From contig CAYRLW010000002.1 in assembly GCA_964425215.1 (NCBI GenBank), positions 62,001 through 126,000 of the forward strand: a stretch of 64,000 bases of DNA, written 5' to 3'. A model generated the notes under the pieces. It worked only from the letters and a program-made list of their open reading frames with translations. It did not search any database and was not told where the DNA came from. The position numbers and the translations under genes are program-made. Each line of letters starts with the position of its first letter. Position 1 is the stretch's first letter. Shown here one piece after another: positions 56,632 to 64,000 of the stretch. The DNA is from CAYRLW01 sp964425215. GTDB lineage: Bacteria > Spirochaetota > Spirochaetia > Treponematales > Breznakiellaceae.

Positions 56632-58414
56632 GGGTAAGATTAAACGGATCTCCGGTCCTATTATTCGGGCAGATGGCCTAGGCGCGGCGGGCCTTTTTGA
56701 TGTGGTCGAGGTGGGCGAAAATAAAATTATCGGTGAAATTGTCCGCTTGGAGGGCCACGACGCGATAGTCCAGGTCTACGAGGACGATACGGGCCTAAAG
56801 GTCGGCGCGGATGCCCGGTCCATCGGTCGGCCCCTGTCGGTACTGTTGGGGCCCGGGTTGATCGGTACGATTTACGACGGCATTCAACGTCCCCTGCGGG
56901 CCCTTTTTGAACAGATGGGAGCGTTTTTAGCCCCCGGAGCCCGGGGCGAAAGTTTGGATACAAAAAAGCTATGGCATTTTGTCCCCGACCCCGAGGTGGC
57001 TTCCCAGGTAGCCTCCGGTAAAAGCGTGGACGTAAAACCGGGCTTGGTCCTGGGTTCGGTTAAGGAAACCGAAAGCGTGGTTTGTAAAATTATGGTTCCC
57101 CCGGATTTTCACGCCGGTGTCATAAAAGACCTGGTTTCCGAGGGGGATTATACGATTGAAGCGGTGGTAGCCCGCACTTCTTTGGACCAGGATATTACCC
57201 TGGCCCAGTGGTGGCCTGTTCGATTGCCCCGCCCTTCGCTCCGTAAACTTTTTCCCGACCAGCCGTTGGTAACGGGGCTTCGGGTAATCGACGTGTTTTT
57301 TCCCCTTTCTAAGGGAGGCACCGCCGCCATTCCCGGGGGCTTTGGGACGGGGAAAACCATGACCCAGCACTCCATCGCCAAATGGTGCGACGCCGATGTC
57401 ATTGTCTACATTGGTTGCGGGGAACGGGGCAACGAGATGACCGACGTTCTTACCGAGTTTCCCCAGCTGGTGGACCCCCGAACAGGCCGATCCCTCATGG
57501 AACGTACTATTCTTATCGCCAACACCTCCAATATGCCCGTGGCGGCCCGGGAGGTTTCCATATACACCGGCGTAACCCTGGCAGAGTTCTACCGAGATAT
57601 GGGGTACCACGTGGCCATTATGGCCGATTCCACCAGCCGCTGGGCCGAAGCCCTGCGGGAACTGTCTGGCCGGATGGAAGAAATGCCCGCCGAAGAGGGG
57701 TTCCCCGCTTATCTGCCCACCCGTTTGGCGGAATTTTACGAGCGGGCAGGGCGGGTTTCCACCCTGTCGGGGGGTGAAGGTTCGGTTTCCATTATCGGTG
57801 CGGTTTCTCCTCCGGGGGGCGATTTTTCCGAACCCGTTACCCAGCATACCAAACGGTTTATCCGTTGTTTTTGGGCCCTGGACCGGGACCTGGCCAACGC
57901 GCGGCATTACCCCGCCATCAGCTGGATCGATAGCTATTCCGAATACGCCGACGAGGTTCGGGAATGGTGGGAACGGGTAAACCCCCTGTGGCCCCAGGTC
58001 CGTCGATCCTCCCTGGATTTGTTAAAACGGGAACAGAGGCTCCAAGAGATCGTTCGACTCATCGGTCCCGATGCCCTGCCGGACGACCAGCGTTTGATCC
58101 TCCTGACCGCAGATATTATAAAGAACGGCTTTCTTCAGCAAAATTCCTTTGACGACGTGGATATGTTTTGTGTTCCCGAAAAACAGGTTCGTCTTTTGGA
58201 ACTTATTATGGAATTCCACGAACGGGCCATGCGGTGCGTTAAGCTCGGCGCTCCCCTTATTAAAATTACCAGTCTTTCGATCGTGGAACGGCTGTCCCGT
58301 TTAAAAAGCGACGTCCCCAACGATAAAATGGGTCAGCTCGTGGATTTTGAACGGGAGATGAGGGATGCGCTGGATGCCCTGGAACGGAGCTACAAAACGA
58401 AGGAGACCCTATGA
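56624..58414 (+). CDS. atpA: V-type ATPase catalytic subunit A
   Basis: A 596-residue nucleotide-hydrolysing or synthesising subunit. P-loop GGFGTGKTMTQHS, catalytic region GCGERGNEMTDVL, arginine-containing SVSIIGAVSPPGGDFSEP, and the non-homologous region at about residues 110-200 that separates A subunits from F-type beta. It overlaps atpE and atpB. Confidence 0.98.
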   Translation: MIEGKIKRISGPIIRADGLGAAGLFDVVEVGENKIIGEIVRLEGHDAIVQVYEDDTGLKVGADARSIGRPLSVLLGPGLIGTIYDGIQRPLRALFEQMGAFLAPGARGESLDTKKLWHFVPDPEVASQVASGKSVDVKPGLVLGSVKETESVVCKIMVPPDFHAGVIKDLVSEGDYTIEAVVARTSLDQDITLAQWWPVRLPRPSLRKLFPDQPLVTGLRVIDVFFPLSKGGTAAIPGGFGTGKTMTQHSIAKWCDADVIVYIGCGERGNEMTDVLTEFPQLVDPRTGRSLMERTILIANTSNMPVAAREVSIYTGVTLAEFYRDMGYHVAIMADSTSRWAEALRELSGRMEEMPAEEGFPAYLPTRLAEFYERAGRVSTLSGGEGSVSIIGAVSPPGGDFSEPVTQHTKRFIRCFWALDRDLANARHYPAISWIDSYSEYADEVREWWERVNPLWPQVRRSSLDLLKREQRLQEIVRLIGPDALPDDQRLILLTADIIKNGFLQQNSFDDVDMFCVPEKQVRLLELIMEFHERAMRCVKLGAPLIKITSLSIVERLSRLKSDVPNDKMGQLVDFEREMRDALDALERSYKTKETL

Positions 58415-59898
58415 GGGGAGTCGAATACAAGGGACTTTCTCGAATAGAAGGGCCCGTTATTATTACCGAACGAAGTAAAAACGTCGGATTTGGCGAGGTT
58501 GTGGCGGTATACGGCCGGGACCAACAGCGCAGGCTGGGGCGGGTGGTGGATCTAAGCTCCTCCTACGCGGCTATTCAGGTGTTTGGTTCCAGCACGGGGC
58601 TTTCGGCGGATGATACCCGCTTAGAATTCCTGGAACGTCCTATGGAAATCCGGGTAGGGCCCGGACTCTTAGGCCGGGTGTTTGACGGCTTGGGGCGTCC
58701 TACCGACGGCTTTGGGGATATTTTTTCCTCCGACCGCCGGGATGTTAACGGGCTTCCGATCAATCCGTACGCCCGAACGTACCCTAGGGATTTTATCCAA
58801 ACCGGCGTTTCGGCCATTGATGGGATGAACACCCTGATTAGGGGTCAAAAATTGCCGATTTTTTCGGGAAACGGCCTGGCCCACAACCGCTTGGCCGCCC
58901 AAATCGTTCGGCAAGCCAAAATACGCAGTGCCGACGAATCCTTTGTGGTGGTGTTCTGCGCCATGGGGGTTAAGTACGACGTGGCGCGGTTTTTCTTGGA
59001 TGATTTTGAAAAGTCCGGGGTATTAGCCAATGTGGTGGTGTACCTCTCCCTGGCCGACGCCCCGTCCATTGAGCGGCTTATCGCTCCCCGGTGCGCCCTA
59101 ACGGCGGCGGAATACCTGGCCTACGAACAGAACATGCACGTGCTGGTGGTGATGACCGATATGACCAACTACTGCGAAGCCCTGCGGGAAGTCTCTTCTA
59201 TCCGGGGGGAAGTACCCAGCCGGAAGGGGTATCCGGGGTATCTGTACTCGGACTTGGCCTCCCTGTACGAACGGGCGGGAAAAATTTCCGGGTCCACCGG
59301 TTCTATCACCCAGATACCGATTTTAACCATGCCCAACGACGATATCAGCCACCCTATCCCCGATTTAACCGGGTATATCACCGAAGGGCAGATAGTCCTG
59401 GACCGTGAAATGGCCCAGCGGGGCATCTATCCTCCCGTGGCGGGGCTTCCCAGCCTGTCGCGGCTTATGAAGGACGGCATCGGTCCGGGGATGACCCGGG
59501 AGGACCATAAGGACGTGGCGAGCCAGCTCTTCGCCGCCTATTCCCGGGTTAAATCGGTACGTAATTTGGCATCCATTATCGGAGAAGAGGAGCTGTCGGC
59601 GGCGGACAAGCGGTATCTGTATTTTGGGGAACGGTTTGAACAGGAATATCTTTCCCAAAGCGAAACCGAGGATCGGAGCATCGAAACCACCTTGGATTTG
59701 GGTTGGAAGATCCTATCTATCCTTCCGAAGGAAGAACTCCTCCGGATTAAACGGGAACTGATAGAAAAGTACCTGGATCCGATTTTGGCAAAACAGGGGA
59801 AAGGTTCGACCGAGATACCGGTGGACCAGTCGGATATGGATAAAGAAGAACCCGAGGACTCTCGGATGCGGGGGACCGGCGGGCGTACGGGACGGTAA
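58411..59898 (+). CDS. atpB: V-type ATPase subunit B
   Basis: A 495-residue non-catalytic nucleotide-binding subunit. The start is GVEYKGLSRIEGPVIITE; the degenerate P-loop region reads FSGNGLAHNRLAAQI. MTDMTNYCEALREVSSIRGE and SITQIPILTMPNDDISHPIP are conserved. The C-terminal 40 residues are charged. ATGA overlap with atpA. Confidence 0.98.
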   Translation: MRGVEYKGLSRIEGPVIITERSKNVGFGEVVAVYGRDQQRRLGRVVDLSSSYAAIQVFGSSTGLSADDTRLEFLERPMEIRVGPGLLGRVFDGLGRPTDGFGDIFSSDRRDVNGLPINPYARTYPRDFIQTGVSAIDGMNTLIRGQKLPIFSGNGLAHNRLAAQIVRQAKIRSADESFVVVFCAMGVKYDVARFFLDDFEKSGVLANVVVYLSLADAPSIERLIAPRCALTAAEYLAYEQNMHVLVVMTDMTNYCEALREVSSIRGEVPSRKGYPGYLYSDLASLYERAGKISGSTGSITQIPILTMPNDDISHPIPDLTGYITEGQIVLDREMAQRGIYPPVAGLPSLSRLMKDGIGPGMTREDHKDVASQLFAAYSRVKSVRNLASIIGEEELSAADKRYLYFGERFEQEYLSQSETEDRSIETTLDLGWKILSILPKEELLRIKRELIEKYLDPILAKQGKGSTEIPVDQSDMDKEEPEDSRMRGTGGRTGR

Positions 59899-59901
59899 TC
59901 C

Positions 59902-60525
59902 ATGGCAAAAGAGAACATCGCTCCGACCAAAAGCAACCTTCTCAGAGTCAAAGAACGGCTCACCATTGCCCAAGAAGGGTACGACCTCTTGGAACAAAAA
60001 CGGGAAATATTGGTCATGGAGCTGATGCGGACCGTGGAACAGGTAAAAATCCTGGAACGGGATTTAAATAAGCGGATAGAAACCGCGTACCCCGCGTTAA
60101 AGAGAATGTTGATCGTCGCCGGCCGGGAAAGGGCGGATAAACTTTCTAAAAACGTCCGGTACCGCTTCGATATTGAGGAAAAAAGGGTTTCCGTGGCGGG
60201 AATGAACCTACCGAGCTTGCAAGTTCACATGCCTTCGATAGAATTAAAGTATTCTCCCGCGAATTCGTTTGCGGAATGCGATGAAACCGTGGTAGAATTC
60301 TTTGAACTGCTTAAAATTCTTACGGAGCTCGCGGCCGTCAGGACCATCGCATGGCGTCTGGCCCGGGAGGTCCGTAAAACCCAACGGCGGGTAAACGCGT
60401 TGGAAAAGCAGGTAATTCCAACCGCTCGGGAAACTAAGGTTTTTATCGAAGCGGCCCTGGAAGAAAGGGATAGGGAATCCTTTTTTTCCAGTAAGCTCTT
60501 AAAAAGGAAGGCCGGTAAAGAATGA
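59902..60525 (+). CDS. atpD: V-type ATPase subunit D
   Basis: A 207-residue rotor shaft subunit made of two long helices: TKSNLLRVKERLTIAQEGYD then LEQKREILVMEL at the N-terminus, and RRVNALEKQVIPTARETKVF at the C-terminus. It ends the nine-gene V-ATPase set; its stop overlaps the universal stress gene by four bases. Confidence 0.95.
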   Translation: MAKENIAPTKSNLLRVKERLTIAQEGYDLLEQKREILVMELMRTVEQVKILERDLNKRIETAYPALKRMLIVAGRERADKLSKNVRYRFDIEEKRVSVAGMNLPSLQVHMPSIELKYSPANSFAECDETVVEFFELLKILTELAAVRTIAWRLAREVRKTQRRVNALEKQVIPTARETKVFIEAALEERDRESFFSSKLLKRKAGKE

Positions 60526-61007
60526 TGAAGCCCCTGTTTTCTAATATACTCGTGGCGATTTCCGGTACCGACGCGTCCATCCACGCGGCTAAATACGCCA
60601 TTATGATGACCAAACAGTACCATTGTCGGCTTACGGCGGTTTATGTGGTGGATACCGCTACGATCCGGCAGTTGGCCCTGAGTAAAATATTCGTGGAAGA
60701 AGAAAGTTTGGATTACGAAAAGAGCCTGGAGGCCAACGGTCAGCGGTACCTTTCGTTTGTAGAAGAATTGGCCCGCGCTAAGGGTGTTAAGGTGGAACGG
60801 GAACTGGTCCGAGGGGCGGTGTATACGGAAATTCTTGCGGTGGCGGACGAAAAAAAGGTCGATCTAATCGTTCTGGGGGGGTGGGAAAAAGATAGGAGCT
60901 CCCGGGATATTATTTCCCATTGCCATCGGGAAGTGATGGTCAACGCAAAATGTTCCGTCCTCGTGGTTAAGGAACCCAACATCGATCAATTGTATAAACA
61001 GGCGTAG
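60522..61007 (+). CDS. Universal stress protein (UspA family)
   Basis: A 161-residue protein with the UspA fold: ILVAISGTDASIHAAKYA at the start and VDLIVLGGWEKDRSSRDIIS near the end, then CSVLVVKE. The ATP-binding GxxGxxxxS pattern (GGWEKDRSSRD) is degenerate. It is translationally coupled to atpD, so its level should follow that of the ATPase. Confidence 0.9.
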   Translation: MMKPLFSNILVAISGTDASIHAAKYAIMMTKQYHCRLTAVYVVDTATIRQLALSKIFVEEESLDYEKSLEANGQRYLSFVEELARAKGVKVERELVRGAVYTEILAVADEKKVDLIVLGGWEKDRSSRDIISHCHREVMVNAKCSVLVVKEPNIDQLYKQA

Positions 61008-61019
61008 GAGTAAAAGCCC

Positions 61020-61427
61020 ATGAGAATCGCTATTGTAAGCGCCCCTCGTCAACGGGGCGGCGCGGTGGATTGTGTCAAAGCCCTGGGCCGGGGTATGGAA
61101 GCCATGGGTCATAGGGTGGATATTTTTGATATATGGACCGAAGACGGAAGCCGTTTACCCGGCTACGAGTATATAGCCGTGGTAGCAGAAAGCGCTTCCC
61201 TTTTTCGTGGCCGGCTTCCCTCCGCCCTTTCAAAGTTTTTTTCCGTTTCTAACGGTCTGGTTGGAAAAAAGGCCGCCGCCTTTCTCCATAAAACTTCCCC
61301 CTTTACCGCCAGGGCCCTCTCTAATTTAATGAAAGCCATGGAAAAAGAAGGTATGTGGGTCAATTGGTTCGATACGCTTATCAACCCTAGTCAAGCGGAA
61401 AGCATCGGGAAACGCGTCGGAGCTTAG
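61020..61427 (+). CDS. Flavodoxin-fold protein
   Basis: A 135-residue protein with alternating strand-helix pattern (MRIAIVSAPRQRGGAVDCV, YEYIAVVAESASLF, KKAAAFLHKTSPF). It resembles flavodoxin-like proteins, but the phosphate-binding Ser/Thr loop of flavodoxins is not evident, so FMN binding is uncertain. AGGAG precedes the ATG; 12 bases after the universal stress gene. Confidence 0.65.
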   Translation: MRIAIVSAPRQRGGAVDCVKALGRGMEAMGHRVDIFDIWTEDGSRLPGYEYIAVVAESASLFRGRLPSALSKFFSVSNGLVGKKAAAFLHKTSPFTARALSNLMKAMEKEGMWVNWFDTLINPSQAESIGKRVGA

Positions 61428-61436
61428 AGAATTTCC

Positions 61437-62225
61437 TTGGAAAATCACTATCAAATACTCGGCGTCTCCCGGGAAGCGACTACCGCGGAAATAAAAAAAG
61501 CCTTCCGGGAACGGGCAAAAAAAAACCACCCCGACGTGGCCACCGATGTTAGTCTGGATGCGGCCCAGGAGGAGATGCGGAAGCTTATCGCCGCGTACGA
61601 GATCCTTTCAAACCCCGAACGGCGGCATGAGTACGATAGGGCCTACGGACGTTTTGTCCATCCTTCGGAATTCGATTATAGGAATTTTCTCTGGGAACGC
61701 CGAAACGAACCGGAATTCGGGGCAAAACTTATCTTTTATGATTTTTTACACCTGGAAGATGATGAGGCCCTATCGATATGGGAAGCTTTGGGGGGCCTGG
61801 ATTTTACCTTGGACCGGTATTTGGATCGGGAAGATTGGATGGATTGTACCTTTATTCTCGCGGAGGAACTGTACAAACGGGATCGCTCCTACGAATCCTT
61901 TATACTTCTGATCGATCTGGTTCGCGAAGAAAACCGGAAGCCCTATTTTCGGCACTTTATGGGGGAAATCCATCGCTTACTCAAGGAGTTAGTCCGGATA
62001 AAACTTCCTCGGTCGGTGGATGACGAAACCCTGGTGGAATGTCTGGAAGAACTGATCGATCTGGGGTATTCTCGAAAAGAAGAAGGCCGGTGGCTTAGGA
62101 CCATGGCGGAAGCCCTTTTCCGAATGGGGGATTTATCGGGGGCCGAAGCGGCCCTCCGAGAGGCCTTAAGACGGGATCCCGCGTTGCCTAAGACCGCCCA
62201 CATGCGAAGAAAACTAGGAGTCTAA
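61437..62225 (+). CDS. J-domain protein with helical C-terminus
   Basis: A 262-residue protein, N-terminal J-domain at about 1-70 (NHYQILGVSREATTAEIKKA, with the HPD tripeptide in KKNHPDVATD), which stimulates DnaK ATPase. The rest is acidic and helical, with TPR-like pairs at the end (ALFRMGDLSGAEAALREAL). No Gly/Phe or zinc region is present, so it is a class III J-protein. The start is TTG at 61437 and lacks a good ribosome-binding site. map follows one base after the stop. Confidence 0.85.
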   Translation: MENHYQILGVSREATTAEIKKAFRERAKKNHPDVATDVSLDAAQEEMRKLIAAYEILSNPERRHEYDRAYGRFVHPSEFDYRNFLWERRNEPEFGAKLIFYDFLHLEDDEALSIWEALGGLDFTLDRYLDREDWMDCTFILAEELYKRDRSYESFILLIDLVREENRKPYFRHFMGEIHRLLKELVRIKLPRSVDDETLVECLEELIDLGYSRKEEGRWLRTMAEALFRMGDLSGAEAALREALRRDPALPKTAHMRRKLGV

Positions 62226-62226
62226 A

Positions 62227-62979
62227 ATGATCCGATTAAAGAATACAAAGCAGATCGACGGTATTCGCGCTTCCTGTAAAATGCTTACGGCCATGTTTAA
62301 CGAGTTGGTTCCTCTGGTGCAAGTAGGGGTAGAAACCCGGGATTTGGATCGTTGGACCCAGGAATGGATTAGAAAAGCGGGGGGGAAACCCGCCTTTTTA
62401 GGGTACGGGAGCGATTCAAACCCCTATCCCGCGGCGCTGTGTGTTTCCATTAACGAGGAAGTGATCCATGGAATACCCTCAAAACGGAAAATACTGTCCG
62501 GAGATTTGGTTTCCCTGGATTGCGGAATCGATTTGGGTGGTTTTTTTAGCGATAAGGCCATGACGGTGGAAGTGGGGAACGTCAGCGATACGGCGCGGGA
62601 GTTGAATAGGGTTACCAAGGAATGTTTGTACAAGGGGATAGAACAGGCGGTGGCGGGTAACCGGGTTTTGCAAATAGCCCGGGCGGTGTACACCCACGCC
62701 TCTTCCCATGGTTACGGGGTGGTCCATCAGTACTGCGGCCATGGGGTGGGGTTCTCTCCCCACGAGGACCCCCAGGTTCCCAACCTGGCCAGGGGGCCCA
62801 ACCCCCGGATGACCGAAGGCCTGGTAATCGCCATCGAACCGATGATTAACCTGGGTACCGGGGACGTGGATGTACTGGACGACGAGTGGACCGTGGTGAC
62901 CGCGGATAGAAAAATTTCAGCCCATTGGGAACATACGGTGGCTATTTTTAACGATCATACGGAAATTCTTACGGCGTAG
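62227..62979 (+). CDS. map: Methionine aminopeptidase
   Basis: A 250-residue type I enzyme that removes the initiator methionine. Metal ligands: the two Asp in SLDCGIDLGGFFSDKAMTVE, His in CGHGVGFSPHEDP, Glu in AIEPMINLG and EHTVAIFND. Length and order are standard. One base downstream of the J-domain gene. Confidence 0.97.
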   Translation: MIRLKNTKQIDGIRASCKMLTAMFNELVPLVQVGVETRDLDRWTQEWIRKAGGKPAFLGYGSDSNPYPAALCVSINEEVIHGIPSKRKILSGDLVSLDCGIDLGGFFSDKAMTVEVGNVSDTARELNRVTKECLYKGIEQAVAGNRVLQIARAVYTHASSHGYGVVHQYCGHGVGFSPHEDPQVPNLARGPNPRMTEGLVIAIEPMINLGTGDVDVLDDEWTVVTADRKISAHWEHTVAIFNDHTEILTA

Positions 62980-63065
62980 GAGCCTGTAAAAATCCTGTTA
63001 ACCCAGGTTTCCAGGAATCGGTTGAAGATCGAAATCGGGGCTCTTCTGGTACGTTTTTCATCAAA

Positions 63066-63095
63066 TTGTAACCATTTGCGGTACATATTTATTAT
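63066..63095 (+). promoter_or_regulatory. Candidate htrA promoter
   Basis: TTGTAA (63066-63071), an 18-base spacer and TATTAT (63090-63095), about 95 bases before the htrA ATG. The remaining 211-base intergenic region shows no coding sequence. Confidence 0.35.
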
Positions 63096-63189
63096 TATAT
63101 ACGTAAACGATGACCCGGGAAATTACATGGATATCCATAGAGGTAAGAAGCTCCCTCGGAACGCTTTTAGGTCACAATAGGAGACGGAT

Positions 63190-64000
63190 ATGAAACTCAG
63201 CGAACGGTTGTTTTCAAAAAAGTTCTTTATTTTTAATTTGGTTCTTTTAGGCACCCTTTTTGGGTTCTCTTTAGCGTTTGTATCTTTTTCGTGCTCCACC
63301 GGGGCGACGAAAAATACGATCCACGCGGAAAGTCCTTCGGCGAATATCCCCACCGATTCTCTTGCGGTAGCCGAAAGCCTTCAAACCGCGTTCCGCTCCA
63401 TCTCCGAAAAGGTGCTTCCGTCGGTGGTGGAAATTAAGGTGGTGGAGATAAAGAAACAGCAGGTACCCCAGATGGATGGAATTCCCTGGGAATTTTTCTT
63501 TGGAACCCCTCCCGATCAAAATGGAAATAATAATCAGCAGGAGTACCGGTCCCAAGGATTGGGTTCGGGAATTATTGTCCAAAAGAACGGGAATACCTAC
63601 TACGTTTTGACCAACAATCACGTGGCCGGCGACGCCAGCGAAATTAGCGTGGCCATGAACGATGGAAGGGAGTTCCCCGCTAAACTGGTAGGAAAGGATA
63701 AACGCAAGGATTTAGCGGTTATATCCTTCCAATCCTCCGAAAACTTCCCCCTGGCGACCCTGGGAGATTCGGATACGGTTAGGGTGGGCGATTGGGCTAT
63801 CGCGGTCGGGAATCCCCTGGGGCTGATGTCCTCGGTAACCATGGGTATCGTTAGCGCCGTTGGTAGAACCGGGGGGCCCGCGGGGAATATCAACGATTTT
63901 ATCCAAACCGACGCGGCGATCAACCAGGGTAACTCGGGGGGCGCCTTGGTGAACATTCGGGGCGAGGTGGTGGGTATCAACACGTGGATCGCGTCTCCCT
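63190..64000 (+). CDS. HtrA/DegP-family serine protease (3' end outside window)
   Basis: The first 270 residues of a trypsin-like periplasmic protease and chaperone. An N-terminal membrane or lipoprotein signal ends in VSFSCSTG. The catalytic triad is visible: His in TNNHVAGDA, Asp in RKDLAVISF, Ser in NQGNSGGALVN. The Q-linker loop (FFFGTPPDQNGNNNQQE) is the typical disordered LA loop. The PDZ domains would lie beyond the window. AGGAGA precedes the ATG. Confidence 0.95.
   Translation, partial: MKLSERLFSKKFFIFNLVLLGTLFGFSLAFVSFSCSTGATKNTIHAESPSANIPTDSLAVAESLQTAFRSISEKVLPSVVEIKVVEIKKQQVPQMDGIPWEFFFGTPPDQNGNNNQQEYRSQGLGSGIIVQKNGNTYYVLTNNHVAGDASEISVAMNDGREFPAKLVGKDKRKDLAVISFQSSENFPLATLGDSDTVRVGDWAIAVGNPLGLMSSVTMGIVSAVGRTGGPAGNINDFIQTDAAINQGNSGGALVNIRGEVVGINTWIASP

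Noticed and set aside
56969..57907. 312-residue minus-strand frame opposite atpA
   Set aside because: Shadow of the conserved atpA coding sequence with no recognisable domain.

Overview
The window looks like a chromosomal segment of an anaerobic spirochaete, most likely Treponema-like. This is inferred from gene content and not from a marker gene: a V-type ATPase in place of F1Fo, a stand-alone FliG-like flagellar protein, spirochaete-style lipoprotein signal sequences, rubrerythrin plus superoxide reductase plus rubredoxin, and several periplasmic proteins with no obvious family. Base composition is close to balanced. A run of 100 Ns at 2751-2850 marks a scaffold gap. No rRNA, tRNA, CRISPR array, prophage or insertion sequence was seen.

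Layout. 1-8900: a VOC protein, an LUD protein, a minus-strand module of LacI regulator, iron-type alcohol dehydrogenase, aldo/keto reductase, orphan DctP-like binding protein and histidine kinase, then a Dabb protein and a FliG-like protein. 8900-20000: an M16C peptidase, a small redox cluster (ferredoxin, HdrA-like, NifX-like), clpB, an MFS transporter, a CoA-type Nudix hydrolase and a dihydroorotate-dehydrogenase-like flavoprotein. 20111-31415: a tightly overlapping 13-gene operon for a membrane-bound respiratory complex. 31471-37281: cell-envelope genes (lytic transglycosylase, TPR lipoproteins, membrane protein). 37459-38851: oxygen-defence genes. 39419-46749: yajC-secD-secF, ispH, valS. 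46753-50592: an HD hydrolase and gap-pgk-tpiA. 51040-60525: secG, a PTS EIIA-type protein and a complete nine-gene V-ATPase operon. 60522-64000: universal stress protein, flavodoxin-like protein, J-domain protein, map and the start of htrA.

The most interesting system is the 20111-31415 operon. Its gene order (MrpE-F-G, MbhD-like, MrpB-like, MrpC, two MrpD/NuoLMN-like subunits, NuoH-, NuoB-, NuoC-, NuoD-, NuoI-like) matches the archaeal Mbx/Mbs layout. The large subunit keeps one cysteine of each NiFe CxxC pair, with Asp and Glu replacing the others, so it should not be a hydrogenase. The last gene fuses the NuoI-like ferredoxin subunit to a GltD/NfnB-like FAD-NAD(P)H module plus an unrecognised helical tail. 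I infer an ion-pumping ferredoxin:NAD(P)+ oxidoreductase that could do the job of Rnf. Its ion gradient could be used by, or balanced against, the V-ATPase in the same window.

The second notable item is a structured intergenic repeat of exactly 153 bp, present in three full copies (13110, 17861, 50674) plus partial and related forms. It has three stems, conserved loops and compensatory base changes. A third theme is likely leaderless expression: several genes lack a Shine-Dalgarno sequence and carry a -10 box 6-9 bases before the ATG.
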